Shown in pieces: positions 1 through 4,872 of a stretch of 6,452 nucleotides of DNA (its first letter is position 1; the number at the start of each line of letters is the position of its first letter). Source of the DNA: Candidatus Zixiibacteriota bacterium (GTDB lineage Bacteria > Zixibacteria > MSB-5A5 > SM1-73). Under the pieces are notes generated by a model that was given only the letters and a program-made list of their open reading frames with translations, searched no databases and was not told the DNA's origin. Location of the stretch: the NCBI GenBank assembly GCA_023129805.1, contig JAGMBK010000098.1, forward strand, positions 1-6,452. Direction: 5' to 3'. The position numbers and the translations under genes are program-made.

Positions 1-419
1 CGTTTCTGGTGAATATCCGTCATCAAAAGTCGGGCTTTGTGATTGAGTTCAGGCAAAACCCGATCATTGAAAAAGACCATGCCAACGGATATGAGAATCG
101 AGGCGACCAAAGCAGGCAAAATCAGGCGGTAGATGCTGACTCCGCTGGCTTTGAGTGCAGTTATCTCATTATCCTGCGACAGCCTTCCAAAAGCCATCAG
201 GGTGGAGACCAAAACCGCCATGGGAACTGCCAGGGCTAACATCCAGGCTAAGTTCAGCCCGAAAACCTGTAGGATGATGAACGCATTCAAGCCCTTGCCG
301 ATGATCATGTTTAAAACCTCCAGGATGAAGTCCATCACCAGGATGAACATGATCACCGAAAGCCCAAAAAAGAATGGTCCGATGTGCTCTTTGAAAATGT
401 ATCGATACAATATCTTCAT
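1..419 (-). CDS. LptF/LptG-family (YjgP/YjgQ) LPS-export permease, N-terminal part
   Basis: The minus strand reads open for 139 codons from an ATG at 419 to the window edge, so the C-terminus is missing (family members are about 350-400 residues). LptF and LptG form the inner-membrane permease of the LptB2FG transporter, which extracts lipopolysaccharide from the inner membrane for transport to the outer membrane. The protein starts MKILYRYIFKEHIGPFF, typical of the family. It has hydrophobic segments at about residues 14-36, 50-76 and 98-118. The conserved cytoplasmic motif FGRLSQDNEITALKASG lies at residues 77-93, before the third segment. The sequence does not decide between LptF and LptG. 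No strong Shine-Dalgarno is visible, only GCAGG just before the ATG. The gene diverges from the nuclease gene at 571. The family call is firm; the exact paralogue is open. Confidence 0.93.
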   Translation of the reverse strand, partial: MKILYRYIFKEHIGPFFFGLSVIMFILVMDFILEVLNMIIGKGLNAFIILQVFGLNLAWMLALAVPMAVLVSTLMAFGRLSQDNEITALKASGVSIYRLILPALVASILISVGMVFFNDRVLPELNHKARLLMTDIHQK

Positions 420-445
420 GGCCTGCTTATTTTCTTTCGGATCCG

Positions 446-474
446 AATATAAGTTTGCCCTTTCGCATGCACAA
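446..474 (-). promoter_or_regulatory. Candidate sigma70 promoter for the LptF/LptG permease gene
   Basis: On the minus strand TTGTGC (474-469) and TATATT (451-446) are separated by exactly 17 bases and end 26 bases before the ATG at 419. The -35 box is only half consensus. It sits back to back with the plus-strand promoter candidate at 487-516. This is a match by eye only. Confidence 0.35.
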
Positions 475-486
475 GCATTTTTGTCC

Positions 487-516
487 TTGACTTTGATCGA
501 CCGGATGCTCTATATT
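487..516 (+). promoter_or_regulatory. Candidate sigma70 promoter for the YhaM-like nuclease gene
   Basis: TTGACT (487-492) and TATATT (511-516) are separated by 18 bases. Transcription would begin near 523, giving a leader of about 48 bases before the ATG at 571. The -35 boxes of this promoter and of the divergent minus-strand one are about 12 bases apart, so one bound regulator could affect both genes. Confidence 0.45.
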
Positions 517-570
517 ATTAACTCTTAAATTTCTGGCACGTTTGAGAAAGAGTCTGAAGCACCATAGAAA

Positions 571-1533
571 ATGAAAACTTTATTTGTAAAAGATCTGAAG
601 CCGGGCAATGAGGTAACTGAGTGTTTTGTGCTCCGTAAAAAAGAGATCAAGGAAAAATCTGATGGTGAAAAGTTTCTGAAGCTGGAGTTAGGAGACAGAA
701 CCGGAAGGATTGAGGGGGTGGTGTGGGACAACCCGGAGCAGATCTATGGTCAAGCCCAGACCGGTGAGATCGTGAAGATCAAAGGCTGGGTGAGCACCTA
801 CAAAGAGATCCCTCAACTCAAGGTGGAAAGGCTAAGAAAAGCCAAAGAGGAGGAGATCGACCTCTCTGATTTTTTGCCTGCCTCAGAGAAGGATTTGGAT
901 TCGCTTTATCAGGAATTTGAAAAAGTCGTCTCCACCATCCAAAATCACCACCTGCGAAGGCTTCTGGAGCTTTTGTTGGAGGATTCTACTCTGATGGAAA
1001 AACTTAAGAAAACTCCCGGGGGCAAGCTCTGGCATCATGCTTACGTGGGTGGACTTCTGGAACATACCCTGAAGGTAGTCCAGATTTGTGAAAAGGCGGC
1101 AAGCATGTATGAATTGGTGAATCGGGATCTTTTGATCACCGGAGCATTGGTTCATGACATCGGAAAGATAAGTGCCTATTCCGCCAGAGGATTTTTTGAT
1201 TATACGGATGAGGGAAGGCTGGTGGGGCATATAGTTTCCGGGGATGAGCTGATCGACAAAAAGATTCAGGCAATTGAGGGCTTTCCTTCTAATCTGGCTC
1301 TTCAGCTTAAACATCTAATTCTTTCACATCAGGGGCAACTGGAGTTTGCCTCGCCGGTAGTGCCCCAGACCATCGAAGCTGTCATCCTGCATTGTGCGGA
1401 TGAGATGGATGCTCAGGTGGATGCCTTCACCCATATCATAAAAACGCAGAAATCCAAAGGGAAACGATGGAGCGATTGGGTTCATCTCATAAATAGATAC
1501 ATCTATCTGGGAGAAGAAGAGGAAAACGAATGA
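571..1533 (+). CDS. YhaM/Cbf1-type 3'-5' exoribonuclease (OB fold + HD domain)
   Basis: The 320-residue product is close to the length of Bacillus YhaM (about 314). Residues 1-95 look like an OB-fold nucleic-acid-binding domain, including LELGDRTGRIEGVVWDN at 38-54. Residues 120-320 form an HD phosphohydrolase domain. Likely metal ligands are H155/H156 and H165 in WHHAYVGGLLEHT, H195-D196 in GALVHDIGK, H220, H253 in ILSHQG, and D277 in ADEMDA. The stretch ILSHQGQLEFASPVVPQTIEA closely follows the YhaM layout. Known members are metal-dependent exonucleases that trim short RNA, and also single-stranded DNA, from the 3' end in the cytoplasm. The ATG at 571 is chosen because the OB fold begins straight after it, although no clear Shine-Dalgarno precedes it. 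The gene appears to be a single transcription unit and is followed at once by heptamer repeats. Its actual substrate is unknown. Confidence 0.88.
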   Translation: MKTLFVKDLKPGNEVTECFVLRKKEIKEKSDGEKFLKLELGDRTGRIEGVVWDNPEQIYGQAQTGEIVKIKGWVSTYKEIPQLKVERLRKAKEEEIDLSDFLPASEKDLDSLYQEFEKVVSTIQNHHLRRLLELLLEDSTLMEKLKKTPGGKLWHHAYVGGLLEHTLKVVQICEKAASMYELVNRDLLITGALVHDIGKISAYSARGFFDYTDEGRLVGHIVSGDELIDKKIQAIEGFPSNLALQLKHLILSHQGQLEFASPVVPQTIEAVILHCADEMDAQVDAFTHIIKTQKSKGKRWSDWVHLINRYIYLGEEEENE

Positions 1534-1582
1534 CAGTTTGCAGTCTGCAGTTTGCAGTCTGCAGTCTGCAGTTTACAGTTTT
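1534..1582 (+). repeat. Seven tandem heptamers (CAGTYTN) directly after a stop codon
   Basis: Starting at the base after the TGA of the nuclease gene, the sequence reads CAGTTTG, CAGTCTG, CAGTTTG, CAGTCTG, CAGTCTG, CAGTTTA, CAGTTTT: seven consecutive 7-bp units, 49 bp in all. Only position 5 (T/C) and the last base vary, and the last two units are the most decayed. Units contain CAG and neighbouring units give CTGCAG palindromes. There are no spacers between units, so this is a simple tandem repeat, not a CRISPR. The remaining bases up to mreB (1583-1696) hold no gene and no promoter that I find convincing. Confidence 0.9.
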
Positions 1583-1696
1583 AGGGGACTGGAAAGGTGG
1601 GACTCAAAATACAGGTTAGATTTTAACACCAATATGGTCACATTTCAAAAATCGGTTTGATATTTCTTATTTCGATCTTTTTTGAATTTGATTTTT

Positions 1697-1703
1697 GGAG
1701 GAG
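1697..1703 (+). promoter_or_regulatory. Strong ribosome binding site of mreB
   Basis: GGAGGAG lies just before the ATG at 1706 and decides the start. The reading frame is open further upstream to a TTG at 1682, but that would place the ribosome binding site inside the gene. MreB proteins normally begin with a short hydrophobic/amphipathic stretch such as MGFLDL. It is the only strong Shine-Dalgarno among the genes in this window. Confidence 0.8.
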
Positions 1704-1705
1704 CA

Positions 1706-2734
1706 ATGGGCTTTCTTGATTTAATCTCAAACGACATCGGTATAGATCTGGGGACGGCAAATACGCTGGTCTTCCTGCGGGGTCAAGGCATAGTGTTAAA
1801 TGAACCTTCGGTGGTGGCGATTGAGGTCTCTTCTAAAAAGGTGGTGGCGGTGGGGAGCGAAGCCAAGAAGATGGTGGGAAGGACCCCGAGAGAGATAATG
1901 GCTATACGACCTTTGAAGGATGGAGTGATCGCCGATTTCGAGATAACCGAAAAACTTCTTTCCGACTTTATTCGTCGGGTGGTGAGGCGCCGATACTTGA
2001 TGAAGCCCCGCATCGTGATATCTGTCCCTTCTGGAATAACTGAGGTGGAGAAAAGAGCAGTGCGCGATTCGGCTGAAAATGCCGGAGCCAGGGAGGTGTT
2101 TTTAATTCAGGAGCCCATGGCTGCAGCCATCGGAGTGGGATTGCCGGTGCATCTCCCCTCTGGAAACATGGTCATAGATATCGGGGGAGGCACCTCCGAG
2201 ATTGCGGTAATCGCCTTAAACGGCATCGTCAACAAGATCTCCATCCGAATCGGTGGAGATGAGATGGACGAAGGCATAATGCTTTATTTGAAGAAAAATT
2301 ATAATCTTTTAATCGGGGAAAGAACTGCTGAGGAGATCAAAATGCAGATCGGCTCTGCCTATGCTCCGGAGGAGGAAGAGAGCATGGAGATAAAGGGAAG
2401 AGACTTAGTGGCGGGAATTCCCAAAACCATGAAGATCAGCTCGGTGCAGGTTAGAGAGGCTTTAAGCGAGCCTTTGGATGCCATCATAGAGGCGGTAAGA
2501 CAGGCTCTGGAACAAACCCCCCCGGAACTTTCTGCCGACATCCTGGACAAGGGGATAGTGGTCACCGGAGGAGGGGCTTTGCTAAAGGGATTGGACAAAA
2601 GATTGAGAGAGGAGACTAATCTTGTCATAAACATAGCCGAGGACCCGCTTACCTGTGTGGTCAGAGGAACTGGCGATGTGCTGGAAAACATGACTCAATT
2701 TTCCAAGGTTCTGATCAAAAGCAGAAGGGATTAA
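1706..2734 (+). CDS. mreB: Rod shape-determining actin homologue MreB
   Basis: The 342-residue product matches the usual MreB length (335-350). MreB is a cytoplasmic actin-like ATPase that forms short membrane-bound filaments and guides elongation-phase peptidoglycan synthesis together with MreC, MreD, RodA and PBP2. Visible motifs are phosphate-1 [13 protein letters not shown] (about 10-22), the PSVVAI segment (34-39), [11 protein letters not shown] (68-78), [17 protein letters not shown] (107-123), [13 protein letters not shown] (136-148), phosphate-2 [11 protein letters not shown] (158-168), and adenosine-binding [11 protein letters not shown] (287-297). The N-terminal GFLDLISND fits the membrane-binding segment seen in many MreB proteins. 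No key residue appears missing. The gene is followed by a strong terminator, so it is not cotranscribed with mreC/mreD in this window. Homologues such as Mbl are possible, but MreB is the default reading. Confidence 0.97.
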   Translation: MGFLDLISNDIGIDLGTANTLVFLRGQGIVLNEPSVVAIEVSSKKVVAVGSEAKKMVGRTPREIMAIRPLKDGVIADFEITEKLLSDFIRRVVRRRYLMKPRIVISVPSGITEVEKRAVRDSAENAGAREVFLIQEPMAAAIGVGLPVHLPSGNMVIDIGGGTSEIAVIALNGIVNKISIRIGGDEMDEGIMLYLKKNYNLLIGERTAEEIKMQIGSAYAPEEEESMEIKGRDLVAGIPKTMKISSVQVREALSEPLDAIIEAVRQALEQTPPELSADILDKGIVVTGGGALLKGLDKRLREETNLVINIAEDPLTCVVRGTGDVLENMTQFSKVLIKSRRD

Positions 2735-2765
2735 GAAAACGACGAGACAAGCAATTTGTAAAAAA

Positions 2766-2815
2766 GTGCCGGTATTTTAAGCCGGCACCTAACTTAAGTT
2801 AGGTGCTGGCTTTTT
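2766..2815 (+). terminator. Rho-independent terminator after mreB, overlapped by an alternative hairpin
   Basis: The stem 2779-2793 pairs with 2798-2812 around a TTAA loop: about 15 bp with one G-U pair, followed by TTTTT. This is a strong intrinsic terminator 45 bases after the mreB stop. An upstream arm GTGCCGG (2766-2772) can pair instead with CCGGCAC (2782-2788), which is part of the terminator's 5' arm. The two stems are therefore mutually exclusive, like an antiterminator/terminator pair, though the longer stem should win. Confidence 0.85.
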
Positions 2816-2845
2816 AAAATGAACAAAGTGGAGAACGTCGCACAG

Positions 2846-2869
2846 CCTTCAACTGCGTTCAGGGTAAAC
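2846..2869. repeat. Possible diverged copy of the TTCGAC...CTCAGGG repeat
   Basis: CCTTCAACTGCGTTCAGGGT resembles the half-unit CCTTCGACTTCGCTCAGGGT that is typical of the palindromic repeat family seen intact nearby, with a few substitutions. It lies in the gene-free stretch between the mreB terminator and the large composite repeat. The resemblance is judged by eye. Confidence 0.4.
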
Positions 2870-2931
2870 AAGGTGTGACGCTGGATTGCACCTACTTTTT
2901 ATTCAAGAATAGGACTTTCCGGTTCTTTTAC

Positions 2932-3130
2932 CTCACCCCCCATCCCCCCTCTCCATCCTTCGACAGGCTCCCTTCGGGTCTGAGCCTTCCTTCGACACTG
3001 AGTCTCAGGACGAAGTGCAGGGCCGAAGACAGGACGGTGACAGTTCGACTTCGCTCACTGTCCCTGAGCAAGGTCGAAGGGAGCGAAGTCGAACCGTGAA
3101 ATGGAAAGGGGGAGATGCGGGGTGGGGGAG
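2932..3130. repeat. Composite ~200-bp imperfect palindromic intergenic repeat
   Basis: Outer arms are pyrimidine-rich (2932-2956, CTCACCCCCCATCCCCCCTC onward) and purine-rich (3101-3130), and are roughly reverse complements. Inside is a TTCGAC-type element: CCTTCGACAGGCTC (2957-2970) faces GAGCAAGGTCGAAGG (3066-3080). A perfect 14-bp inverted pair, GTTCGACTTCGCTC (3043-3056) and GAGCGAAGTCGAAC (3081-3094), encloses CCCTGAGCAAGGTCGAAGG. The stretch reads open in part on both strands, but the translations are the low-complexity peptides this repeat family usually yields, so I treat it as non-coding. Short palindromes of this kind are dispersed in many bacterial genomes. Possible roles are mRNA 3'-end protection, or relics of REP-like mobilisation. 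Confidence 0.75.
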
Positions 3131-3166
3131 TAAAACTATTTGATAAAAATCTAAAAAAGGACATGT

Positions 3167-3226
3167 AGGTCGGGCTGCGTCCGGACGAGCGGACGCTCCC
3201 GTCTGGGTGGGCGAAGCTGCCCGACA
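3167..3226. repeat. GC-rich palindromic intergenic repeat
   Basis: Outer arms GTCGGGC (3169-3175) and GCCCGAC (3219-3225) enclose an inner hairpin GCGTCC (3177-3182)/GGACGC (3191-3196) with an 8-base loop. It could fold as a branched structure. It lies between AT-rich flanks and has a much higher GC content than its surroundings, which suggests a separate repeat unit from the TTCGAC family. Confidence 0.6.
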
Positions 3227-3270
3227 TCACTGAATATAAAAGATGTTTTTACTTTGTACAAAAAAGGATT

Positions 3271-3297
3271 AAACCTTTTTAAGTCCTCCTGTGTCTA
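3271..3297 (+). promoter_or_regulatory. Candidate ECF-type promoter before the sigma-factor remnant
   Basis: AAACCTTTTT (3271-3280) followed after 17 bases by TGTCTA (3292-3297) resembles the AAC/GTC-type promoter architecture recognised by ECF sigma factors, for example sigma-W-like TGAAAC and CGTC elements. It lies just upstream of an ECF sigma gene start, where autoregulated promoters are expected. The A-rich/T-rich run 3262-3281 can also form a weak AAAAAGG/CCTTTTT hairpin that overlaps the -35 region. Confidence 0.35.
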
Positions 3298-3317
3298 TTT
3301 AAGTGAAAGAAAAGGAT

Positions 3318-3529
3318 ATGAAAGATGAGAAAGACTCAAGCTTGGTGCGGAGATTCAAACAAGGTGACGAGAAGGCTTTCGACCAGTTGGTGCTCCGTTA
3401 TCGGAAAAAAATCTACGATTTGATATAGAGGATGGGGAGAGAACCAAAGTTCCCTCCACATCACCAACCGGAATTCCCTCCTCACGGAAATGGTCCTGGG
3501 TTCTGAAGGTTGATGTGATTTTGTGGTAA
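3318..3529 (+). pseudogene. Truncated ECF RNA polymerase sigma factor (region 2 start only), with an unrelated reading frame at its 3' side
   Basis: From ATG 3318 (AAGGA at 3312-3316; an in-frame GTG lies at 3303) the frame encodes 36 residues ending at TAG 3426-3428. The part SSLVRRFKQGDEKAFDQLVL followed by RYRKKIYDLI is a clear N-terminus of an ECF (sigma-E-like) factor, which normally continues for about 150 more residues through regions 2 and 4. Those are absent. Two readings fit. (1) The TAG replaces a tyrosine codon, since it is followed in frame by Arg-Met as in the family's IYxLxYRM pattern, and the rest was then lost. (2) A deletion joined the sigma start to the C-terminal end of another gene, because a different frame stays open from 3419 to TAA 3527-3529 (FDIEDGERTKVPS to WSWVLKVDVILW). 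A strong terminator follows 8 bases later, as at a true gene end. I do not recognise the C-terminal peptide. Confidence 0.75.
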
Positions 3530-3537
3530 TCCAAACG

Positions 3538-3572
3538 AAAGCCCGGAGTCATTTTTCCTCCGGGCTTTTTTT
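3538..3572 (+). terminator. Strong rho-independent terminator after the sigma-factor remnant
   Basis: AAAGCCCGGAG (3538-3548) pairs perfectly with CTCCGGGCTTT (3558-3568) around a 9-base loop, followed by a T tract to 3572. The 11-bp perfect stem and the T run mark a real transcript end. It probably ended the intact operon from which the ECF remnant derives. Confidence 0.88.
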
Positions 3573-3675
3573 AATGCAAATATGTATCGGACGCCCAGGA
3601 GCATTTTTTTTACGTTCCTTTCCATTTTAGTTGCTGTTACGAATTTGTCCCCCGTATCCAAACTCAGAGATCCAC

Positions 3676-3711
3676 TGGTTGCATCGGGACTACAAAGTTC
3701 CCATGCAACCA
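3676..3711. repeat. Inverted repeat TGGTTGCAT...ATGCAACCA
   Basis: TGGTTGCAT (3676-3684) pairs with ATGCAACCA (3703-3711). Inside, GGGA (3686-3689) pairs with TCCC, leaving one unpaired C, so the stem is about 13 bp with a 9-base loop. No T tract follows. Function unknown. Confidence 0.65.
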
Positions 3712-3755
3712 AAGATGCGTTAATCTATGGTAGAACGTTATTGCAACCTCTGGAT

Positions 3756-3778
3756 GCATCCCGCCAAAGGCGGGATGC
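3756..3778. repeat. Perfect 10-bp hairpin GCATCCCGCC/GGCGGGATGC
   Basis: The two perfect 10-base arms are separated by an AAA loop. It is followed at once by a smaller CCCG/CGGG hairpin (3778-3792). The short loop and perfect arms suggest a recently acquired or selected repeat. Confidence 0.75.
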
Positions 3779-3799
3779 CCGTTCGCTTCGGGAATTCCC

Positions 3800-3818
3800 C
3801 CCCCGCATTCTGCGGGGG
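3800..3818. repeat. Hairpin CCCCCGCA/TGCGGGGG
   Basis: The perfect 8-bp arms enclose a TTC loop and lie 22 bases after the preceding hairpin. No T tract follows, so it is unlikely to be a terminator. Confidence 0.65.
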
Positions 3819-3919
3819 ATCTTCAGACTTTTCCCCAAGCATCAGAAGATATCTTCTCTCTTGAATGCCGCCCAATCTTTTTTCCCAAAAAGTGTCTGAT
3901 AGTATCTTATCCTCCTGTT

Positions 3920-3948
3920 GGGGCGGGGGTTGCACCCCTGCCCTTTTT
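3920..3948 (+). terminator. Terminator-like hairpin GGGCGGGGGT/ACCCCTGCCC + T run
   Basis: GGGCGGGGGT (3921-3930) pairs with ACCCCTGCCC (3934-3943) with one G-U pair and a TGC loop, followed by TTTTT. It has the form of an intrinsic terminator, but no gene precedes it. Its arms resemble those of the hairpin at 3990-4014, so it may be a repeat copy rather than a dedicated terminator. Confidence 0.5.
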
Positions 3949-3954
3949 CTATGG

Positions 3955-3986
3955 TTCGACAGGCTCACCACCCTGAGTTCATCGAA
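3955..3986. repeat. TTCGAC-family palindromic repeat, short copy
   Basis: TTCGACAGGCTCA (3955-3967) faces TGAGTTCATCGAA (3974-3986), an imperfect dyad of about 13 bp per arm. TTCGACAGGCTC is identical to 2959-2970 in the large composite repeat, so both belong to one dispersed family. Its reverse translation gives the peptide FDELRVVSLSNH, a recognisable by-product of this repeat type and not a real protein. Confidence 0.75.
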
Positions 3987-3989
3987 GGG

Positions 3990-4014
3990 CGGACAGGGGT
4001 ACAACCCCTGTCCG
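3990..4014. repeat. Perfect 11-bp hairpin CGGACAGGGGT/ACCCCTGTCCG
   Basis: The perfect arms have an ACA loop. The inner part (CAGGGGT...ACCCCTG) is close to that of the hairpin at 3920-3943. The two related hairpins flank the TTCGAC palindrome at 3955-3986, giving a hairpin-palindrome-hairpin arrangement. Confidence 0.75.
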
Positions 4015-4103
4015 ATCTGTGGAAATGCTTCGCAACTGTTTCTAATACTCTTAAGTAGCTTAATCATACCGCATCAGTGGACGCAAACAAACGGGGTTTT
4101 TTA

Positions 4104-4131
4104 TTGACAATTTGAAAAAAATGTTTATCCT
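4104..4131 (+). promoter_or_regulatory. Candidate sigma70 promoter for the EIIC gene
   Basis: A consensus TTGACA (4104-4109) is followed after 16 bases by TATCCT (4126-4131). Transcription should start near 4138, only about six bases before the ATG at 4144. No Shine-Dalgarno is visible, so the message may be leaderless. Confidence 0.5.
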
Positions 4132-4143
4132 TGATCTAATCTT

Positions 4144-4830
4144 ATGCTTCAAGAATTGATCCTTATATCCATATTCGGTGGACTGGTTGCCCTGGACAAA
4201 ACCGAGGCATGTCAGACCATGTTCTCCCAACCCCTTTTGATCGGGCCCGTTGTCGGTTTTCTTCTTAACGATTTTTCTGGGGGACTTGTGATCGGGATTT
4301 TATTTCAACTGGCCTATCTGTGGGTTATGCCCATCGGGACTGCCACCTTTCCTGATCCAGCAGTGGGGACGGTGGTGTGTTCTTGTGGGTTTGTCATCTT
4401 GAACCGATCTTTTCCAGACAGTTCCAACCTCATTCTACTTTTGATCCTTCTTTTTGGCATCCCCTTCAGCCTCTTTGCCGGCTGGAGCTTGATAAAGCAG
4501 AGACAGCTTAACTCCAGGCTTCTGCAAAAAGCTGACCTTTGTGCGGAAAAAGTCAGAATCAAAAGGTTCGGCTACCTTTTCTTTTGGGGACTTTCTGGAT
4601 CGTTTCTTCGAGGGTTTGTTATCACCGGATCAGGCATCATTTGCATTTTGATTTTGCTCAAACCCTTAGTCAGACTTTTAAGTTTCGTCCCGGAGCCCTA
4701 TCTTCAGAACTTAGAAATACCAATCTGGGGATTGGGAATTGGCACCATGATTTATCTTTTCGGAAGAAAGAAAAATCTTTTGTGGTGCTTCTGGGGTGTA
4801 TGCCTGGGAATCATCTTCCTTTTGTTTTAA
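4144..4830 (+). CDS. Mannose/fructose/sorbose-family PTS membrane subunit EIIC
   Basis: The 228-residue, very hydrophobic protein matches the EIIC subunit of mannose-family phosphotransferase systems (ManY/AgaC/SorA type). With EIID it forms the sugar channel in the inner membrane; EIIA and EIIB supply the phosphate. The N-terminus MLQELILISIFGGLVALDKT continues with a QP-LLIGPVVGFLLNDFSGGL segment (29-48). GLVIGILFQLAYLWVMPIG (47-65) and FPDPAVGTVV (69-78) match ManY's GGTLEMIALG...NIGAAVAPD region. At residue 55 there is Gln where E. coli ManY has Glu (LEM). Further membrane segments lie at about 95-117, 143-180 and 192-228. It is shorter than E. coli ManY (about 266). It is followed after 30 bases by EIID on the same strand. 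No EIIA/EIIB gene is present upstream, which is unusual for the family's A-B-C-D order. Confidence 0.88.
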   Translation: MLQELILISIFGGLVALDKTEACQTMFSQPLLIGPVVGFLLNDFSGGLVIGILFQLAYLWVMPIGTATFPDPAVGTVVCSCGFVILNRSFPDSSNLILLLILLFGIPFSLFAGWSLIKQRQLNSRLLQKADLCAEKVRIKRFGYLFFWGLSGSFLRGFVITGSGIICILILLKPLVRLLSFVPEPYLQNLEIPIWGLGIGTMIYLFGRKKNLLWCFWGVCLGIIFLLF

Positions 4831-4845
4831 AACGATTTATCATGC

Positions 4846-4872
4846 TTGACATTCGTATGAATGTATACGCAT
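4846..4872. promoter_or_regulatory. Operator-like inverted repeat between the EIIC and EIID genes
   Basis: ACATTC-GTAT-GAATGT (4849-4864) is a perfect 6-4-6 dyad. It overlaps a second, imperfect one, ATTCGTAT (4851-4858) with ATACGCAT (4865-4872), 7 of 8 matching. The segment begins with TTGACA (4846-4851), but no good -10 box is found at normal spacing. It might be a regulator site or a small mRNA structure that affects EIID translation. Chance is possible in such an AT-rich gap. Confidence 0.3.

Larger units (their letters stand above)
3573..4143. other. Gene-free stretch with a series of stem-loops
   Basis: This stretch of about 570 bases between the terminator and the EIIC gene holds no gene I can support. 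Its first 100 bases (3576-3675) are unremarkable apart from T-rich runs. From 3676 to 4014 there are at least five strong hairpins and one TTCGAC-family palindrome, listed separately. Reading frames cross it on both strands, but they pass through the palindromes and give arginine/proline-rich or repeat-derived peptides. Confidence 0.6.

Noticed and set aside
9..528. Plus-strand open frames at 9-239 and 133-528
   Set aside because: They are antisense to the clear LptF/LptG permease frame and encode no recognisable protein.
883..1314. 143-codon minus-strand frame
   Set aside because: It lies entirely opposite the YhaM-like nuclease gene, whose motifs are unmistakable.
1534..1582. CRISPR array
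   Set aside because: Units are 7 bp, contiguous, and have no spacers.
1682..1705. Upstream TTG start for mreB
   Set aside because: The strong GGAGGAG before ATG 1706 and the usual MreB N-terminus favour the ATG.
2875..3230. Small proteins on either strand across the composite repeat
   Set aside because: Both translations run through the palindromes and are repeat by-products (Ser/Arg/Pro-rich).
3582..3899. 105-codon plus-strand ORF with a hydrophobic N-terminus
   Set aside because: It has no ribosome binding site, its second half is built from three hairpins, and it matches no family known to me.
3738..4067. 109-codon minus-strand ORF
   Set aside because: It contains FDELRVVSLSNH, a peptide typical of spurious translation of the TTCGAC palindrome.
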